Assembly: GCF_000426345.1 (NCBI RefSeq)
Contig: NZ_AUFE01000040.1
Coordinates: 1-64,000, forward strand
From: Cupriavidus phytohabitans
GTDB taxonomy: Bacteria > Pseudomonadota > Gammaproteobacteria > Burkholderiales > Burkholderiaceae
Length of the DNA: 64,000 bases
Direction: 5' to 3'
Shown here: piece by piece, positions 31,888-40,381 of the stretch
Position numbering within the stretch: the stretch's first letter is position 1
How the letters are laid out: every line of letters begins with the position of its first letter
Program-made: the position numbers and the translations under genes
Notes under the pieces: model-generated
What the model was told of the DNA's origin: nothing
Database searches by the model: none
The model's input: only the letters and a program-made list of their open reading frames with translations

Positions 31888-32373
31888 ATGAGCGTCAGGG
31901 TGCAGCGCGAGGATTTCGACCTGGGCGCCGAGGTCGCGGCACTGCGCGCCGACAACCCGCAGGTCGGCGCCGTGGCCAGCTTTATCGGCACCGTGCGCGA
32001 TGTCAGCGAAGGCAGCGCCGTCAGCGCGATGGAGCTGGAGCACTACCCGGGCATGACCGAGAAGGCGCTGGCGCAGATCGAAGCGGCGGCGTGCGCGCGC
32101 TGGGAACTGCTGGGCGTCACCATCATCCACCGCGTCGGCCCGCTGCTGCCGCTGGACCAGATCGTGCTCGTCGCGGTCGCATCGAAACATCGCGGCAATG
32201 CCTTCGCGGCTTGCGAATTCATCATGGACTACCTCAAGTCCGAAGCGCCATTCTGGAAAAAGGAAGAAACGCCGGAGGGGGCGCGCTGGGTCGACGCGCG
32301 CGTGACCGATGAAGACGCGCTGAAGCGCTGGGGTATTACGTCGATCAACGCCAGCGGCGAGGACAAGCCCTGA
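31888..32373 (+). CDS. moaE: Molybdopterin synthase catalytic subunit MoaE
   Basis: A 161-residue large subunit of molybdopterin synthase. It has S-F-I-G-T-V-R-D near residue 45, L-E-H-Y-P-G-M, the active-site region A-S-K-H-R-G-N-A-F and K-S-E-A-P-F-W-K-K-E. ATG 31888 is in frame with the family start; the longer frame overlaps moaD. Its stop shares one base with the crcB start. Confidence 0.93.
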   Translation: MSVRVQREDFDLGAEVAALRADNPQVGAVASFIGTVRDVSEGSAVSAMELEHYPGMTEKALAQIEAAACARWELLGVTIIHRVGPLLPLDQIVLVAVASKHRGNAFAACEFIMDYLKSEAPFWKKEETPEGARWVDARVTDEDALKRWGITSINASGEDKP

Positions 32374-32753
32374 TGGGGCCGTTGGGGTTTGTTGCCGTCG
32401 GTGTCGGCGCCGCGGCGGGGGCATGGCTGCGCTGGGGTTTCTCGGTGCTGTGGAATGCGCTCAACCCCGCGCTGCCGTACGGCACGCTGGCCGCCAACCT
32501 GCTGGGCGGCTACCTGATCGGGCTGGCCGTCGGTTTTTTCGATACACACGCCGGCCTGCCGCCGGAATGGCGCCTGCTGGCCATCACCGGTTTCCTTGGC
32601 GGCCTGACCACATTCTCGACCTTTTCCAGCGAGGTGCTTGCCAACCTGCTTGCCGGCGACTACGGCTGGGCAGCGATGCACCTGCTGCTGCACCTGGGCG
32701 GCTCGCTGCTGCTGACCGCGGTGGGGCTCTGGACTTACCGCGTGCTGGCCTGA
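32373..32753 (+). CDS. crcB: Fluoride exporter CrcB/Fluc
   Basis: A 126-residue four-helix inner-membrane protein forming dual-topology fluoride channels. G-T-L-A-A-N-L-L-G-G-Y-L-I-G and G-F-L-G-G-L-T-T-F-S-T-F-S are the pore signatures. It overlaps moaE by one base (TGATG), so expression is tied to the moa genes. No fluoride riboswitch is visible upstream. Its 3' end overlaps a converging hydrolase gene by 19 bases. Confidence 0.93.
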   Translation: MGPLGFVAVGVGAAAGAWLRWGFSVLWNALNPALPYGTLAANLLGGYLIGLAVGFFDTHAGLPPEWRLLAITGFLGGLTTFSTFSSEVLANLLAGDYGWAAMHLLLHLGGSLLLTAVGLWTYRVLA

Positions 32754-33640
32754 TCCATGAGCGAGCGCAGCACGGCATTGAATGCCTGCGGCTGCTCCAT
32801 GTGCGGACTGTGGCCAGCGCCGGCGATTACGCCCAGGCCCGCATCGGGCTGCAATGCGTGCGTGGCGATGCCTACCGCCGGCGCATAAAGCCGGCTGGCC
32901 TCGCCATAAAGGTGGAACAACGGCACGCGCGCCGCGCGCAGCGTGTCGCGGAAATCCTGCCTCGCCATGTCCTCCCATAGCGCGGCCAGCGTGCCGGCCT
33001 CGCAGCTCTCCGCCATCCGCGCAATGTGCTGCATCGCCGCGCCATCGGGGCGCCGTCCTGCCGCCCACAGTCCCAATGCCACCGAAGGCGCCAGCCGCGG
33101 CCAGTCCGCGCGGATGCGCGCCGCCATCTGCATGGCCTGGGCCATGTCGTAATGGCCGTGGAGGCCGTGCGGCCATTGCGGGTCGGTGACCAGCCGGGGC
33201 GTCATGTCGATGCTGCCGACCGCTGCCAGTGGACAACCCGGATGGTCACGCAGCAGGCTCCATGCCACCATCGCGCCCATCGACCAGCCGACCACCACCA
33301 CATCGGACAGTCCGAGATGGCCGGCCAGCGCCGCGGCATCGCGCGCCAGCGCCGCGATGGTGGTGCCGGTGGCGTGCCGCGACAGCCCATGGCCGGCATG
33401 GTCGGGCGCAATCACCCGGAATCCCGCCCGCGCCAGCGCGCGCTGGCCGTCGAAGGCTTCGCCGTTGACGGACCAGCCGTGCAACAGCAGCAGCGGCTGG
33501 CCGTCGCCGGCTTCGCGCCAGCCCGGCAAGAGGCCATGCGCCGGATGGGTAGCAAAGGGCGGGGCGGGGGCGGTGTCACATGCCGAATCGGGAGCGTCCA
33601 AGGACGTGTCTCTCCAGGCGGTGGGTAGGAATTGGTGCAA
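32735..33640 (-). CDS. Alpha/beta hydrolase
   Basis: A 301-residue hydrolase of the alpha/beta fold. It has the oxyanion segment L-L-L-H-G-W-S, D-H-A-G-H-G-L-S, the nucleophile elbow V-G-W-S-M-G-A-M and the catalytic histidine in G-A-G-H-S-P-H-M-E-Q-P near the end. BioH-like spacing makes a carboxylesterase or biotin-pathway esterase possible, but the substrate is unknown. It converges with crcB and diverges from the TetR regulator. Confidence 0.8.
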   Translation of the reverse strand: MHQFLPTAWRDTSLDAPDSACDTAPAPPFATHPAHGLLPGWREAGDGQPLLLLHGWSVNGEAFDGQRALARAGFRVIAPDHAGHGLSRHATGTTIAALARDAAALAGHLGLSDVVVVGWSMGAMVAWSLLRDHPGCPLAAVGSIDMTPRLVTDPQWPHGLHGHYDMAQAMQMAARIRADWPRLAPSVALGLWAAGRRPDGAAMQHIARMAESCEAGTLAALWEDMARQDFRDTLRAARVPLFHLYGEASRLYAPAVGIATHALQPDAGLGVIAGAGHSPHMEQPQAFNAVLRSLMDQASTR

Positions 33641-33661
33641 CGGGGGCAGGGTGCCCCTCTA

Positions 33662-33690
33662 TTGACATCCACGCCAGTCAATTTATACGA
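33662..33690 (+). promoter_or_regulatory. Sigma-70 promoter of the TetR gene
   Basis: TTGACA at 33662-33667, a 16-bp spacer, and TATACG at 33684-33689. It lies in the divergent gap between the hydrolase and TetR genes, so a TetR operator could overlap it; no clear palindrome was found. Confidence 0.55.
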
Positions 33691-33826
33691 TGAAACATGA
33701 ATCAGATATCAGGTTTTGCCTGCATATCGGTTCCCGGGATGGCGGCAGGCGCGAGGAGGTGCCTGCGGCGTGACCCGAGGCGGCCGGCATTCCAATGACA
33801 AGGCGCGCAGCGCCACCGGAGACAAG

Positions 33827-34489
33827 ATGTCCCAGACCGAGACTGGCGAAGTCGGCGAAGTCGGCGAAGCCCGCGAAGCACCCGACATGGCCCACGCCGG
33901 CGGCATATGCCCGCCCAAGACCGCGCGCGGGCAGAAGACCCGCGCGGCGCTGCTGCGCGCCGCGGAAAAAGTGTTCGGCGAGAAGGGTTACTACGCCGCG
34001 TCGATCTCCGAGATCACGCAGGAAGCCAAGGTCGCCATGGGCACCTTCTACCTCTACTTCAAGGACAAGGAAGATATTTTCCGCGCGCTGGTCAGCCATA
34101 TGCTGGAACTGGTGCGCGCCCACCTGCGCAAGCACGTGGCCAATGCCGCCAGCCAGATGGAAGCCGAGCGGCTGGGCCTGAAGGCCTTTCTCTCTTTCGT
34201 TTCGCGCCACAAGAACCTGTATCGCATCGTGCTGGACTCGTATTCGGTGGACGAGACCATCTACAGCAGCTACTTCCAGGTCTTTGCCGAACTCTACAGC
34301 CGGCGGCTGGAGCGCGCCGAAGAGCAGGGCGAGATCGTCCCCGGCGATGCCGAGGTGCGCGCCTGGTGCCTGATCGGCATCAGCAACTTCCTGGGCATGC
34401 GCTACGCACGCTGGAAGCGTCCGGCCTCCATGGAGAAGGTGGTCGATACTGCCTTCGACCTGATCGCCCACGGCCTGCAGCCGCGATGA
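33827..34489 (+). CDS. TetR-family transcriptional regulator
   Basis: A 220-residue repressor. The HTH is S-I-S-E-I-T-Q-E-A-K-V-A-M-G-T-F-Y-L-Y-F. The ligand domain follows (I-V-L-D-S-Y-S-V-D). The first 40 residues are extra and include a short tandem repeat encoding G-E-V-G-E-V-G-E-A. GGAG precedes ATG 33827. It overlaps the enoyl-CoA hydratase gene by 4 bases and probably controls that block in response to an acyl-CoA; this is inferred from context. Confidence 0.85.
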   Translation: MSQTETGEVGEVGEAREAPDMAHAGGICPPKTARGQKTRAALLRAAEKVFGEKGYYAASISEITQEAKVAMGTFYLYFKDKEDIFRALVSHMLELVRAHLRKHVANAASQMEAERLGLKAFLSFVSRHKNLYRIVLDSYSVDETIYSSYFQVFAELYSRRLERAEEQGEIVPGDAEVRAWCLIGISNFLGMRYARWKRPASMEKVVDTAFDLIAHGLQPR

Positions 34490-35268
34490 CCATGGCCGCA
34501 GGTTCGCTGGTCTTGCTCGAACGCAGGGACGGCGTGGCGCTGCTGCGCCTGAACCGGCCGCAGCGGCACAACAGCCTCGTGCCGGCGCTGCTGGAAGCCT
34601 TGCTGGCCGCGCTGGACGAGATCGATGCCGACACGTCGATCCGCGCCGTGGTTCTTACGCATGCCGGGCGCAATTTTTCGACCGGCGGCGACGTCGCGGC
34701 CTTCGCGGCGCAAGGCGATGGCATAGCCGCTTACGCCAGCGAGCTGCTCGCGCTGCTGAACCGTTCGATCCTGCGCCTCGCGGCGCTGCGCTGTCCGGTG
34801 GTGGCGGCCGTCGAGGGCTGGCTGACCGGTGGCTCGCTTGGACTGGTGCTGGCGTGCGACATGGCCGTGCTGGCGCAGGATGCGCGCATCGCACCGTTCT
34901 ATACGGTGGTGGGTTTCAGCCCGGACGGTGGCTGGACGGCGATGCTGCCGCAGCTGGTCGGTCCGGCACGCTCGCGCGCCTGGCAATTGAACAACACGGT
35001 CGTCGCGGCGCCGGATGCCGTCGCGCATGGCCTGGCCTGCGCGCTGTCGGCACCCGGTGCGGCAGAGGCCGATGCAATCGCGCTGGCGCGCGGCCTGGCG
35101 GACAAGGTGCCTGGCAGCGTGGCGAGCACCCGCGCGCTGCTGCGCTGGGACGCCGAGGTGCTGGCAGCAGGCCTTGAACGCGAGCGCGCCGCCTTCGTCG
35201 CGCAGATTGCCAGGGCGGAGACCGCCGACGGCATGCGCCGCTTCCTTGCCGGGCGAACGCGAGAGTAG
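34486..35268 (+). CDS. Enoyl-CoA hydratase/isomerase family protein
   Basis: A 260-residue crotonase-fold protein. It has the oxyanion-hole motifs G-R-N-F-S-T-G-G-D and E-G-W-L-T-G-G-S-L-G-L-V-L-A-C-D. The position of one usual catalytic glutamate (near 115) reads G-W-L-T-G-G, so hydratase activity is not certain and isomerase or hydrolase activity is possible. It starts inside the TetR stop (ATGA), indicating one operon. Confidence 0.8.
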   Translation: MTMAAGSLVLLERRDGVALLRLNRPQRHNSLVPALLEALLAALDEIDADTSIRAVVLTHAGRNFSTGGDVAAFAAQGDGIAAYASELLALLNRSILRLAALRCPVVAAVEGWLTGGSLGLVLACDMAVLAQDARIAPFYTVVGFSPDGGWTAMLPQLVGPARSRAWQLNNTVVAAPDAVAHGLACALSAPGAAEADAIALARGLADKVPGSVASTRALLRWDAEVLAAGLERERAAFVAQIARAETADGMRRFLAGRTRE

Positions 35269-35345
35269 CCGGGCAGCAGACATTCCCGCAGTTGCAGCAG
35301 GTTCCAGCCCTACCAACACAAAGAGAGCGAACACAGGAGACAGCC

Positions 35346-36533
35346 ATGCAAAGCAACCCCCTCGCCGTACGCGCCCTGGTCATGGCCGCCGGCCTTCTTG
35401 CCACCGGCGCCGCGCTGGCCAAGGACATCCGCATCGCCCACGTCTACGACAAGACCGGCGCGCTGGAAGCGTATGCCAAGCAGACCCAGACCGGTCTGCT
35501 GATGGGCCTGGAATACGCCACCAACGGCACCATGACCGTCAACGGCAACAAGCTGGTGGTGATCGAAAAGGATACGCAGGGCAAGCCCGACGTGGCCAAG
35601 GCACAGCTTGCTGCCGCCTACAGCGACGACCGCGCCGATATCGCTGTCGGCCCGACCTCGTCCGGTACCGCGCTGGCGATGCTGTCCGTGGCCGAGGAAT
35701 ACAAAAAGGTGCTGCTGGTCGAGCCCGCCGTCGCCGATTCGATCACCGGGGACAAGTGGAACCGCTATATCTTCCGTACCGGCCGCAATTCGTCGCAGGA
35801 CGCGATCTCCAACGCCGTGGCGCTGGACAAGCCGGGCGTGACCATCGCCACGCTGGCGCAGGACTACGCCTTCGGCCGTGATGGCGTGAAGGCGTTCAAG
35901 GGCGCGCTCAAGAACGCGAAGATCGTCCATGAGGAATACCTGCCCACCAACACCACGGACTTCACCGCCGGTGCGCAGCGCTTGTTCGATTCGCTCAAGG
36001 ACAAGCCCGGCCGCAAGGTGATCTTCATCATCTGGGCCGGTGCCGGCAACCCGTTCAAGATCGCCGATCTCGATCCCAGGCGCTACGGCATCGAGATCGC
36101 CACCGGCGGCAACATCCTGCCGGCGATGGCCAGCTACAAGAACTTCCCCGGCATGGAGGGGGCCACGTACTACTACTTCGGCATTCCCAAGAACAAGGCC
36201 AACGAGTGGCTGGTGTCGAACCACTACAGCAAGTTCAAGGCGCCGCCCGATTTCTTCACCGCCGGCGGCATGACCGCGGGCATCGCGCTGGTCGAGGCGC
36301 TGAAGAAGACCAACGGCGACACCGGCACCGACAAGCTGATCATGGCGATGGAAGGGATGTCGTTCGAGACGCCCAAGGGCAAGATGACCTTCCGCAAGGA
36401 AGACCACCAGGCGATGCAGTCGATGTATCACTTCAAGATCAAGGTGGACCCGGCCTTTGCCTGGGGCGTGCCTGAACTCGTGCGCGAGATCAAGCCCGAA
36501 GAAATGAACGTGCCCGTGCGCAACCAACGCTGA
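35346..36533 (+). CDS. ABC importer substrate-binding protein, branched-chain amino acid type
   Basis: A 395-residue periplasmic protein with a signal peptide ending A-L-A-K-D. The type I periplasmic fold begins I-R-I-A-H-V-Y-D-K-T-G-A-L-E-A-Y and includes V-G-P-T-S-S-G-T-A. It belongs to the LivK-like family, whose members in acyl-CoA clusters often bind aromatic or short-chain carboxylates. Its stop overlaps the next ATG. Confidence 0.85.
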   Translation: MQSNPLAVRALVMAAGLLATGAALAKDIRIAHVYDKTGALEAYAKQTQTGLLMGLEYATNGTMTVNGNKLVVIEKDTQGKPDVAKAQLAAAYSDDRADIAVGPTSSGTALAMLSVAEEYKKVLLVEPAVADSITGDKWNRYIFRTGRNSSQDAISNAVALDKPGVTIATLAQDYAFGRDGVKAFKGALKNAKIVHEEYLPTNTTDFTAGAQRLFDSLKDKPGRKVIFIIWAGAGNPFKIADLDPRRYGIEIATGGNILPAMASYKNFPGMEGATYYYFGIPKNKANEWLVSNHYSKFKAPPDFFTAGGMTAGIALVEALKKTNGDTGTDKLIMAMEGMSFETPKGKMTFRKEDHQAMQSMYHFKIKVDPAFAWGVPELVREIKPEEMNVPVRNQR

Positions 36534-37414
36534 TGAGCGCGCCAGCCTCTTCCGCCCCCTCCGCCCCCTCCGCCCGCTCTGCCGGCCTGCCGGCGTCGCA
36601 ATCGTCCGCTGCGCAGCGCGGCAAGGCAGCGGCGGCCGGCGCCCGGCCACTGCTCGAGACGCGCGAGCTGACCATCCGCTTCGGCGGCCATGTCGCGGTC
36701 AATGCGGTGTCGTGCGCGTTCCGGCCGGGCGAGCTGACCTGCATCGTCGGCCCGAACGGCGCTGGCAAGACCACGTACTTCAACCTGGTCTCGGGGCAGT
36801 TGCCGTCCACTGCCGGGCAGATCCTGCTCGACGGCGAGGACGTGACCCGCCTGCCGGTGTCGCAGAGGACCCGGCGCGGCATTGGCCGGGCCTTCCAGCT
36901 GACCAGCCTGTTCCCGCAACTCAGCGTGCTGGAGAACGTGCGGCTGGCAGTGCAGGCGCGGCAGCAGCGCGGCATCGACCTGTTCTCGATGTGGACCAGC
37001 CACCGCGACGTGCGCGCGCAGGCGCTGGCAATCCTGGAGCGCGTTGCGCTGGCGGGCAAGCAGCACCTGACGGTGGCGTCGCTGCCGCATGGCGACCAGC
37101 GCAAGCTGGAGGTCGGCATCCTGCTGGCGCTGCAGCCGCGCGTGTTCATGTTCGACGAACCGACCGCGGGCATGAGCGTGGACGAGGTGCCGGTGATCCT
37201 GGACCTGATCCGCGAGATCCGCCAGGACCGCAGCAAGACCGTGCTGCTGGTCGAGCACAAGATGGACGTGGTGCGCTCGCTGGCCGACCGGATCATCGTG
37301 CTGCACAACGGCACGCTCGTGGCCGACGGCGATCCGGCCGAGGTGATTGCGTCGCCCGTGGTGCAACAGGCATACCTCGGCATGGCAGAGGAGGAGGGGG
37401 GCAACCATGGCTGA
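36533..37414 (+). CDS. ABC importer ATPase, LivG-like
   Basis: A 293-residue ATPase. Walker A G-P-N-G-A-G-K-T-T; the signature region is altered to S-L-P-H-G-D-Q-R-K-L-E-V (usually L-S-x-G-x-Q), and Walker B is P-R-V-F-M-F-D-E-P-T. The Ser/Pro/Ala-rich N-terminal 35 residues are extra. It overlaps the binding-protein gene (TGATG) and the second ATPase gene by 8 bases. Confidence 0.85.
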   Translation: MSAPASSAPSAPSARSAGLPASQSSAAQRGKAAAAGARPLLETRELTIRFGGHVAVNAVSCAFRPGELTCIVGPNGAGKTTYFNLVSGQLPSTAGQILLDGEDVTRLPVSQRTRRGIGRAFQLTSLFPQLSVLENVRLAVQARQQRGIDLFSMWTSHRDVRAQALAILERVALAGKQHLTVASLPHGDQRKLEVGILLALQPRVFMFDEPTAGMSVDEVPVILDLIREIRQDRSKTVLLVEHKMDVVRSLADRIIVLHNGTLVADGDPAEVIASPVVQQAYLGMAEEEGGNHG

Positions 37415-38147
37415 CGCGCAACTCGCCACGCCGATCCTGCGGCTGCAGGGCGTGCAGACCCATATCGGCCCGTATCACATCCTGCACGGCGTCAGCTTCG
37501 ACGTGCCGCGCGGCGGCGTGACCATGCTGCTGGGACGCAACGGTGCCGGGAAGACCACCACGCTGCGCACCATCATGGGCTTGTGGCAGGCGAGCGCGGG
37601 CATGGTGACCTTCGACGGCACGGACATCACGCGCCACAGCACGCCGTCGATCGCGCAGGCCGGCATCGCCTACGTGCCGGAGAACATGAGCGTGTTCTCG
37701 GACCTCACCGTGGCCGAGAACATGCGCCTGGCCGCGCGCAGCGGGGCCATCGACGAGCGGCGGCTGGACTGGGTGTTTCGCATGTTCCCGGCGCTGAAGA
37801 CCTTCTGGCACCAGCGTGCCGGCGTGCTGTCGGGCGGGCAGAAACAGATGCTGTCGGTGGCGCGCGCGATCATCGAGCCGCGCAAGCTGCTGATCGTCGA
37901 CGAGCCCACCAAGGGGCTGGCACCCGCGATCATCCAGAACATGATCCACGTATTCCGCGAGCTGAAGCAGACCGAAGTATCGATCCTGCTGGTGGAGCAG
38001 AACTTCAACATGGCGAAGTCGGTGGGAGATACGGTGGCGGTGATGGATGATGGACGCACCGTGCATGCGGGGACGATGGCGGCGCTGGCGGGCGATGAGG
38101 GGCTGCAGCAGCAATTGCTGGGGCTGTCGCTGGCGGCGCACCAGTAG
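37407..38147 (+). CDS. ABC importer ATPase, LivF-like
   Basis: A 246-residue ATPase paired with the preceding one. G-R-N-G-A-G-K-T-T, L-S-G-G-Q-K-Q-M-L-S-V-A-R and L-L-I-V-D-E-P-T-K-G are all intact. ATG 37407 fits the family; the longer frame is a read-in from the upstream gene. Confidence 0.88.
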   Translation: MADAQLATPILRLQGVQTHIGPYHILHGVSFDVPRGGVTMLLGRNGAGKTTTLRTIMGLWQASAGMVTFDGTDITRHSTPSIAQAGIAYVPENMSVFSDLTVAENMRLAARSGAIDERRLDWVFRMFPALKTFWHQRAGVLSGGQKQMLSVARAIIEPRKLLIVDEPTKGLAPAIIQNMIHVFRELKQTEVSILLVEQNFNMAKSVGDTVAVMDDGRTVHAGTMAALAGDEGLQQQLLGLSLAAHQ

Positions 38148-38176
38148 CCAGGACGCTTCGACGAGACCGATTGTTT

Positions 38177-38206
38177 GCTCCCTCTCCCGCAAGCGGGAGA
38201 GGGAGC
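38177..38206. repeat. Palindromic repeat within the liv-type operon
   Basis: GCTCCCTCTCCCGC-AA-GCGGGAGAGGGAGC is a perfect 14-bp inverted repeat with a 2-base gap, in the 100-base gap between the second ATPase and the first permease. Its lack of a T run argues against a terminator. It resembles dispersed palindromes common in proteobacterial genomes and may stabilise the upstream message. Confidence 0.7.
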
Positions 38207-38247
38207 ACACCGAACGCGGAGAGTCAGCCGCGGCAGGACGGAGACCC

Positions 38248-39273
38248 ATGACAACTTCAACGACCTTACCCACCGCACCGCCGGCGGCCCTGCCCAGGGT
38301 CCGGCTCGACTGGACCCCGCTGGCCCTGGCGCCGCTGCTGATGCTGCTGGCCTTCCCGCTGGTCGGCAGTCCTTCCACCTGGCTCACGCTGACCATCGCC
38401 GGGCTGGCGATGGGGATGATCATCTTCGTGGTGTCCTCCGGCCTGACGCTGGTCTTCGGCCTGATGGACGTGCTCAACTTCGGCCACGGCGCCTTCATCG
38501 CGCTGGGAGCCTACGTGGCGGCATCGGTGCTGCTGCCGATGGCCGGCTGGGTGGAGGCGGACAGCCTCGCGCAGAACCTGGCGGTCTTCGCGCTGGCGAT
38601 CGCCGCCGCCATGGTCGCGGCCGGCGCGGTAGGCCTCTTCTTCGAGCGCGTGGTGGTGCGCCCGGTCTACGGCCAGCACCTGAAGCAGATCCTGATCACA
38701 ATGGGCGGCATGATCGTCGCCGAGCAGCTGATCAAGGCGATCTGGGGCCCGGAAACCATCGCGCTGCAGGTGCCCACCACCTTCCGCGGCGCGGTGCTGC
38801 TTGGGGATGCCGCGATCGAGAAGTACCGGCTGATCGCGATGGTGCTCGGGCTGGTGATCTTCATCGCGATGCTGCTGCTGCTCAACCGCACCCGCATCGG
38901 CCTGCTGATCCGCGCCGGCGTGGAGAACCGCGAGATGGTCGAGGCGCTCGGCTACCGCATCCGCCGGCTGTTCATCGGCGTGTTCGTGGCTGGCGCCGGC
39001 CTGGCCGGGCTGGGCGGCGTGCTGTGGGGCCTGTACCAGCAGAACATCACCGCGGCGATCGGGGCGCAGGTCAATGTGCTGATCTTTATCGTCATCATCA
39101 TCGGCGGGCTGGGCTCGACCACGGGCTGCTTCGTCGGCGCGTTGCTGGTCGGCCTGATGGCGAACTACACCGGCTTCCTGTTCCCGAAGGTTGCGCTGTT
39201 CTCCAACATCCTGCTGATGATGCTGATCCTGCTGTGGCGCCCGCAAGGGCTGTTCCCGGTGGCACGGCGCTGA
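38248..39273 (+). CDS. ABC importer permease, LivH-like
   Basis: A 341-residue inner-membrane permease with about eight hydrophobic segments. It shows G-L-T-L-V-F-G-L-M-D-V-L-N-F-G-H-G-A-F-I-A-L-G-type sequence and a C-terminal G-G-L-G-S-T-T-G loop that contacts the ATPase. ATG 38248 is the first after the palindrome and follows GGAG. Confidence 0.85.
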   Translation: MTTSTTLPTAPPAALPRVRLDWTPLALAPLLMLLAFPLVGSPSTWLTLTIAGLAMGMIIFVVSSGLTLVFGLMDVLNFGHGAFIALGAYVAASVLLPMAGWVEADSLAQNLAVFALAIAAAMVAAGAVGLFFERVVVRPVYGQHLKQILITMGGMIVAEQLIKAIWGPETIALQVPTTFRGAVLLGDAAIEKYRLIAMVLGLVIFIAMLLLLNRTRIGLLIRAGVENREMVEALGYRIRRLFIGVFVAGAGLAGLGGVLWGLYQQNITAAIGAQVNVLIFIVIIIGGLGSTTGCFVGALLVGLMANYTGFLFPKVALFSNILLMMLILLWRPQGLFPVARR

Positions 39274-39289
39274 TCGGAGCGACACGACC

Positions 39290-40366
39290 ATGATCCGACT
39301 TCTCTCCGGCGACCTGCCACGCAGCCGCGTGCTGACCGTAATCCTGCTGCTGATCCTGTTGGCGCTGGCCTGCGCGCCGTTCGCCTTCCCCGGCGCGCGG
39401 GCGCTGAACATGGCGGCCAAGATCTGCATCTTCGTGGTGCTGGTAGCCAGCTATGACCTGCTGCTCGGCTACACCGGCATCGTCTCGTTCGCGCATACGA
39501 TGTTCTTTGGCATCGGCGGCTATGGCGTGGCCATTGCCATGTCGCGGATGGAGCCGGGCTGGGGCGCGCTCGCCGTGGGCGCCGTGGGCGCGCTGGCGGT
39601 CTCGGCGCTGCTGGCTTTCCTGATCGGCCTGTTCTCGCTGCGCGTGCGCGCGATCTTCTTCGCGATGATCACGCTGGCGGTGGCGACTGCCTTCGCCACG
39701 CTGGTTTCGCAGTTGTCGGAATGGACCGGCGGCGAGGACGGGCTGACCTTCAAGGTGCCCGAGGTGCTGCGCCCGAGCTTCTCGATCGGCGAGGCCGAAC
39801 TGCTGGGCGTGCCCCTGACCGGCAAGCTGCTGAGCTATTACGTGGTGTTCGCCGGCGCGCTGGTGTTGTTCCTGGCGCTGCTGCGCATCGTCAACTCACC
39901 CTTCGGCCGCGTGCTGCAGGCGATCCGCGAGAACGACTTCCGTGCCGAGGCCATTGGCTACCGCACTGTGGTTTACCGCACAGTGTCGACGGTATTGTCT
40001 GCGATGTTCGCCACGCTGGCCGGGGTGCTGATGGCGGTGTGGCTGCGCTATAACGGTCCTGATACGTCGCTGTCGTTCGAAATCATGGTCGACATCCTGC
40101 TGATCGTGGTGATCGGCGGCATGGGCACCCTCTACGGCGCGGTGATCGGCACGGTGCTGTTCCTGGTGGCGCAGACCTACCTGCAGGACGTGATGAAACT
40201 GGCCAGCGACGCCACCGCGGCGCTGCCGCTGCTGTCGTCGCTGCTGCATCCGGACCGCTGGCTGCTGTGGCTGGGGCTGCTGTTCATCCTCAGCGTCTAC
40301 TATTTCCCGCAGGGCGTGGTGGGGCGGCTGCGCGGCAATCGTGCCGTGCAGGACGTGGCAACCTGA
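39290..40366 (+). CDS. ABC importer permease, LivM-like
   Basis: A 358-residue permease, second of the pair. It has Y-D-L-L-L-G-Y-T-G-I-V-S-F-A-H and the coupling loop I-G-G-M-G-T-L-Y-G-A-V. It starts 16 bases after the LivH-like gene and ends 15 bases before the ligase gene. Confidence 0.85.
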   Translation: MIRLLSGDLPRSRVLTVILLLILLALACAPFAFPGARALNMAAKICIFVVLVASYDLLLGYTGIVSFAHTMFFGIGGYGVAIAMSRMEPGWGALAVGAVGALAVSALLAFLIGLFSLRVRAIFFAMITLAVATAFATLVSQLSEWTGGEDGLTFKVPEVLRPSFSIGEAELLGVPLTGKLLSYYVVFAGALVLFLALLRIVNSPFGRVLQAIRENDFRAEAIGYRTVVYRTVSTVLSAMFATLAGVLMAVWLRYNGPDTSLSFEIMVDILLIVVIGGMGTLYGAVIGTVLFLVAQTYLQDVMKLASDATAALPLLSSLLHPDRWLLWLGLLFILSVYYFPQGVVGRLRGNRAVQDVAT

Positions 40367-40381
40367 ACGGAGGCCCGCGCA

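Noticed and set aside
32373..32380. Fluoride riboswitch before crcB
   Set aside because: crcB overlaps moaE by one base, leaving no leader for a riboswitch.
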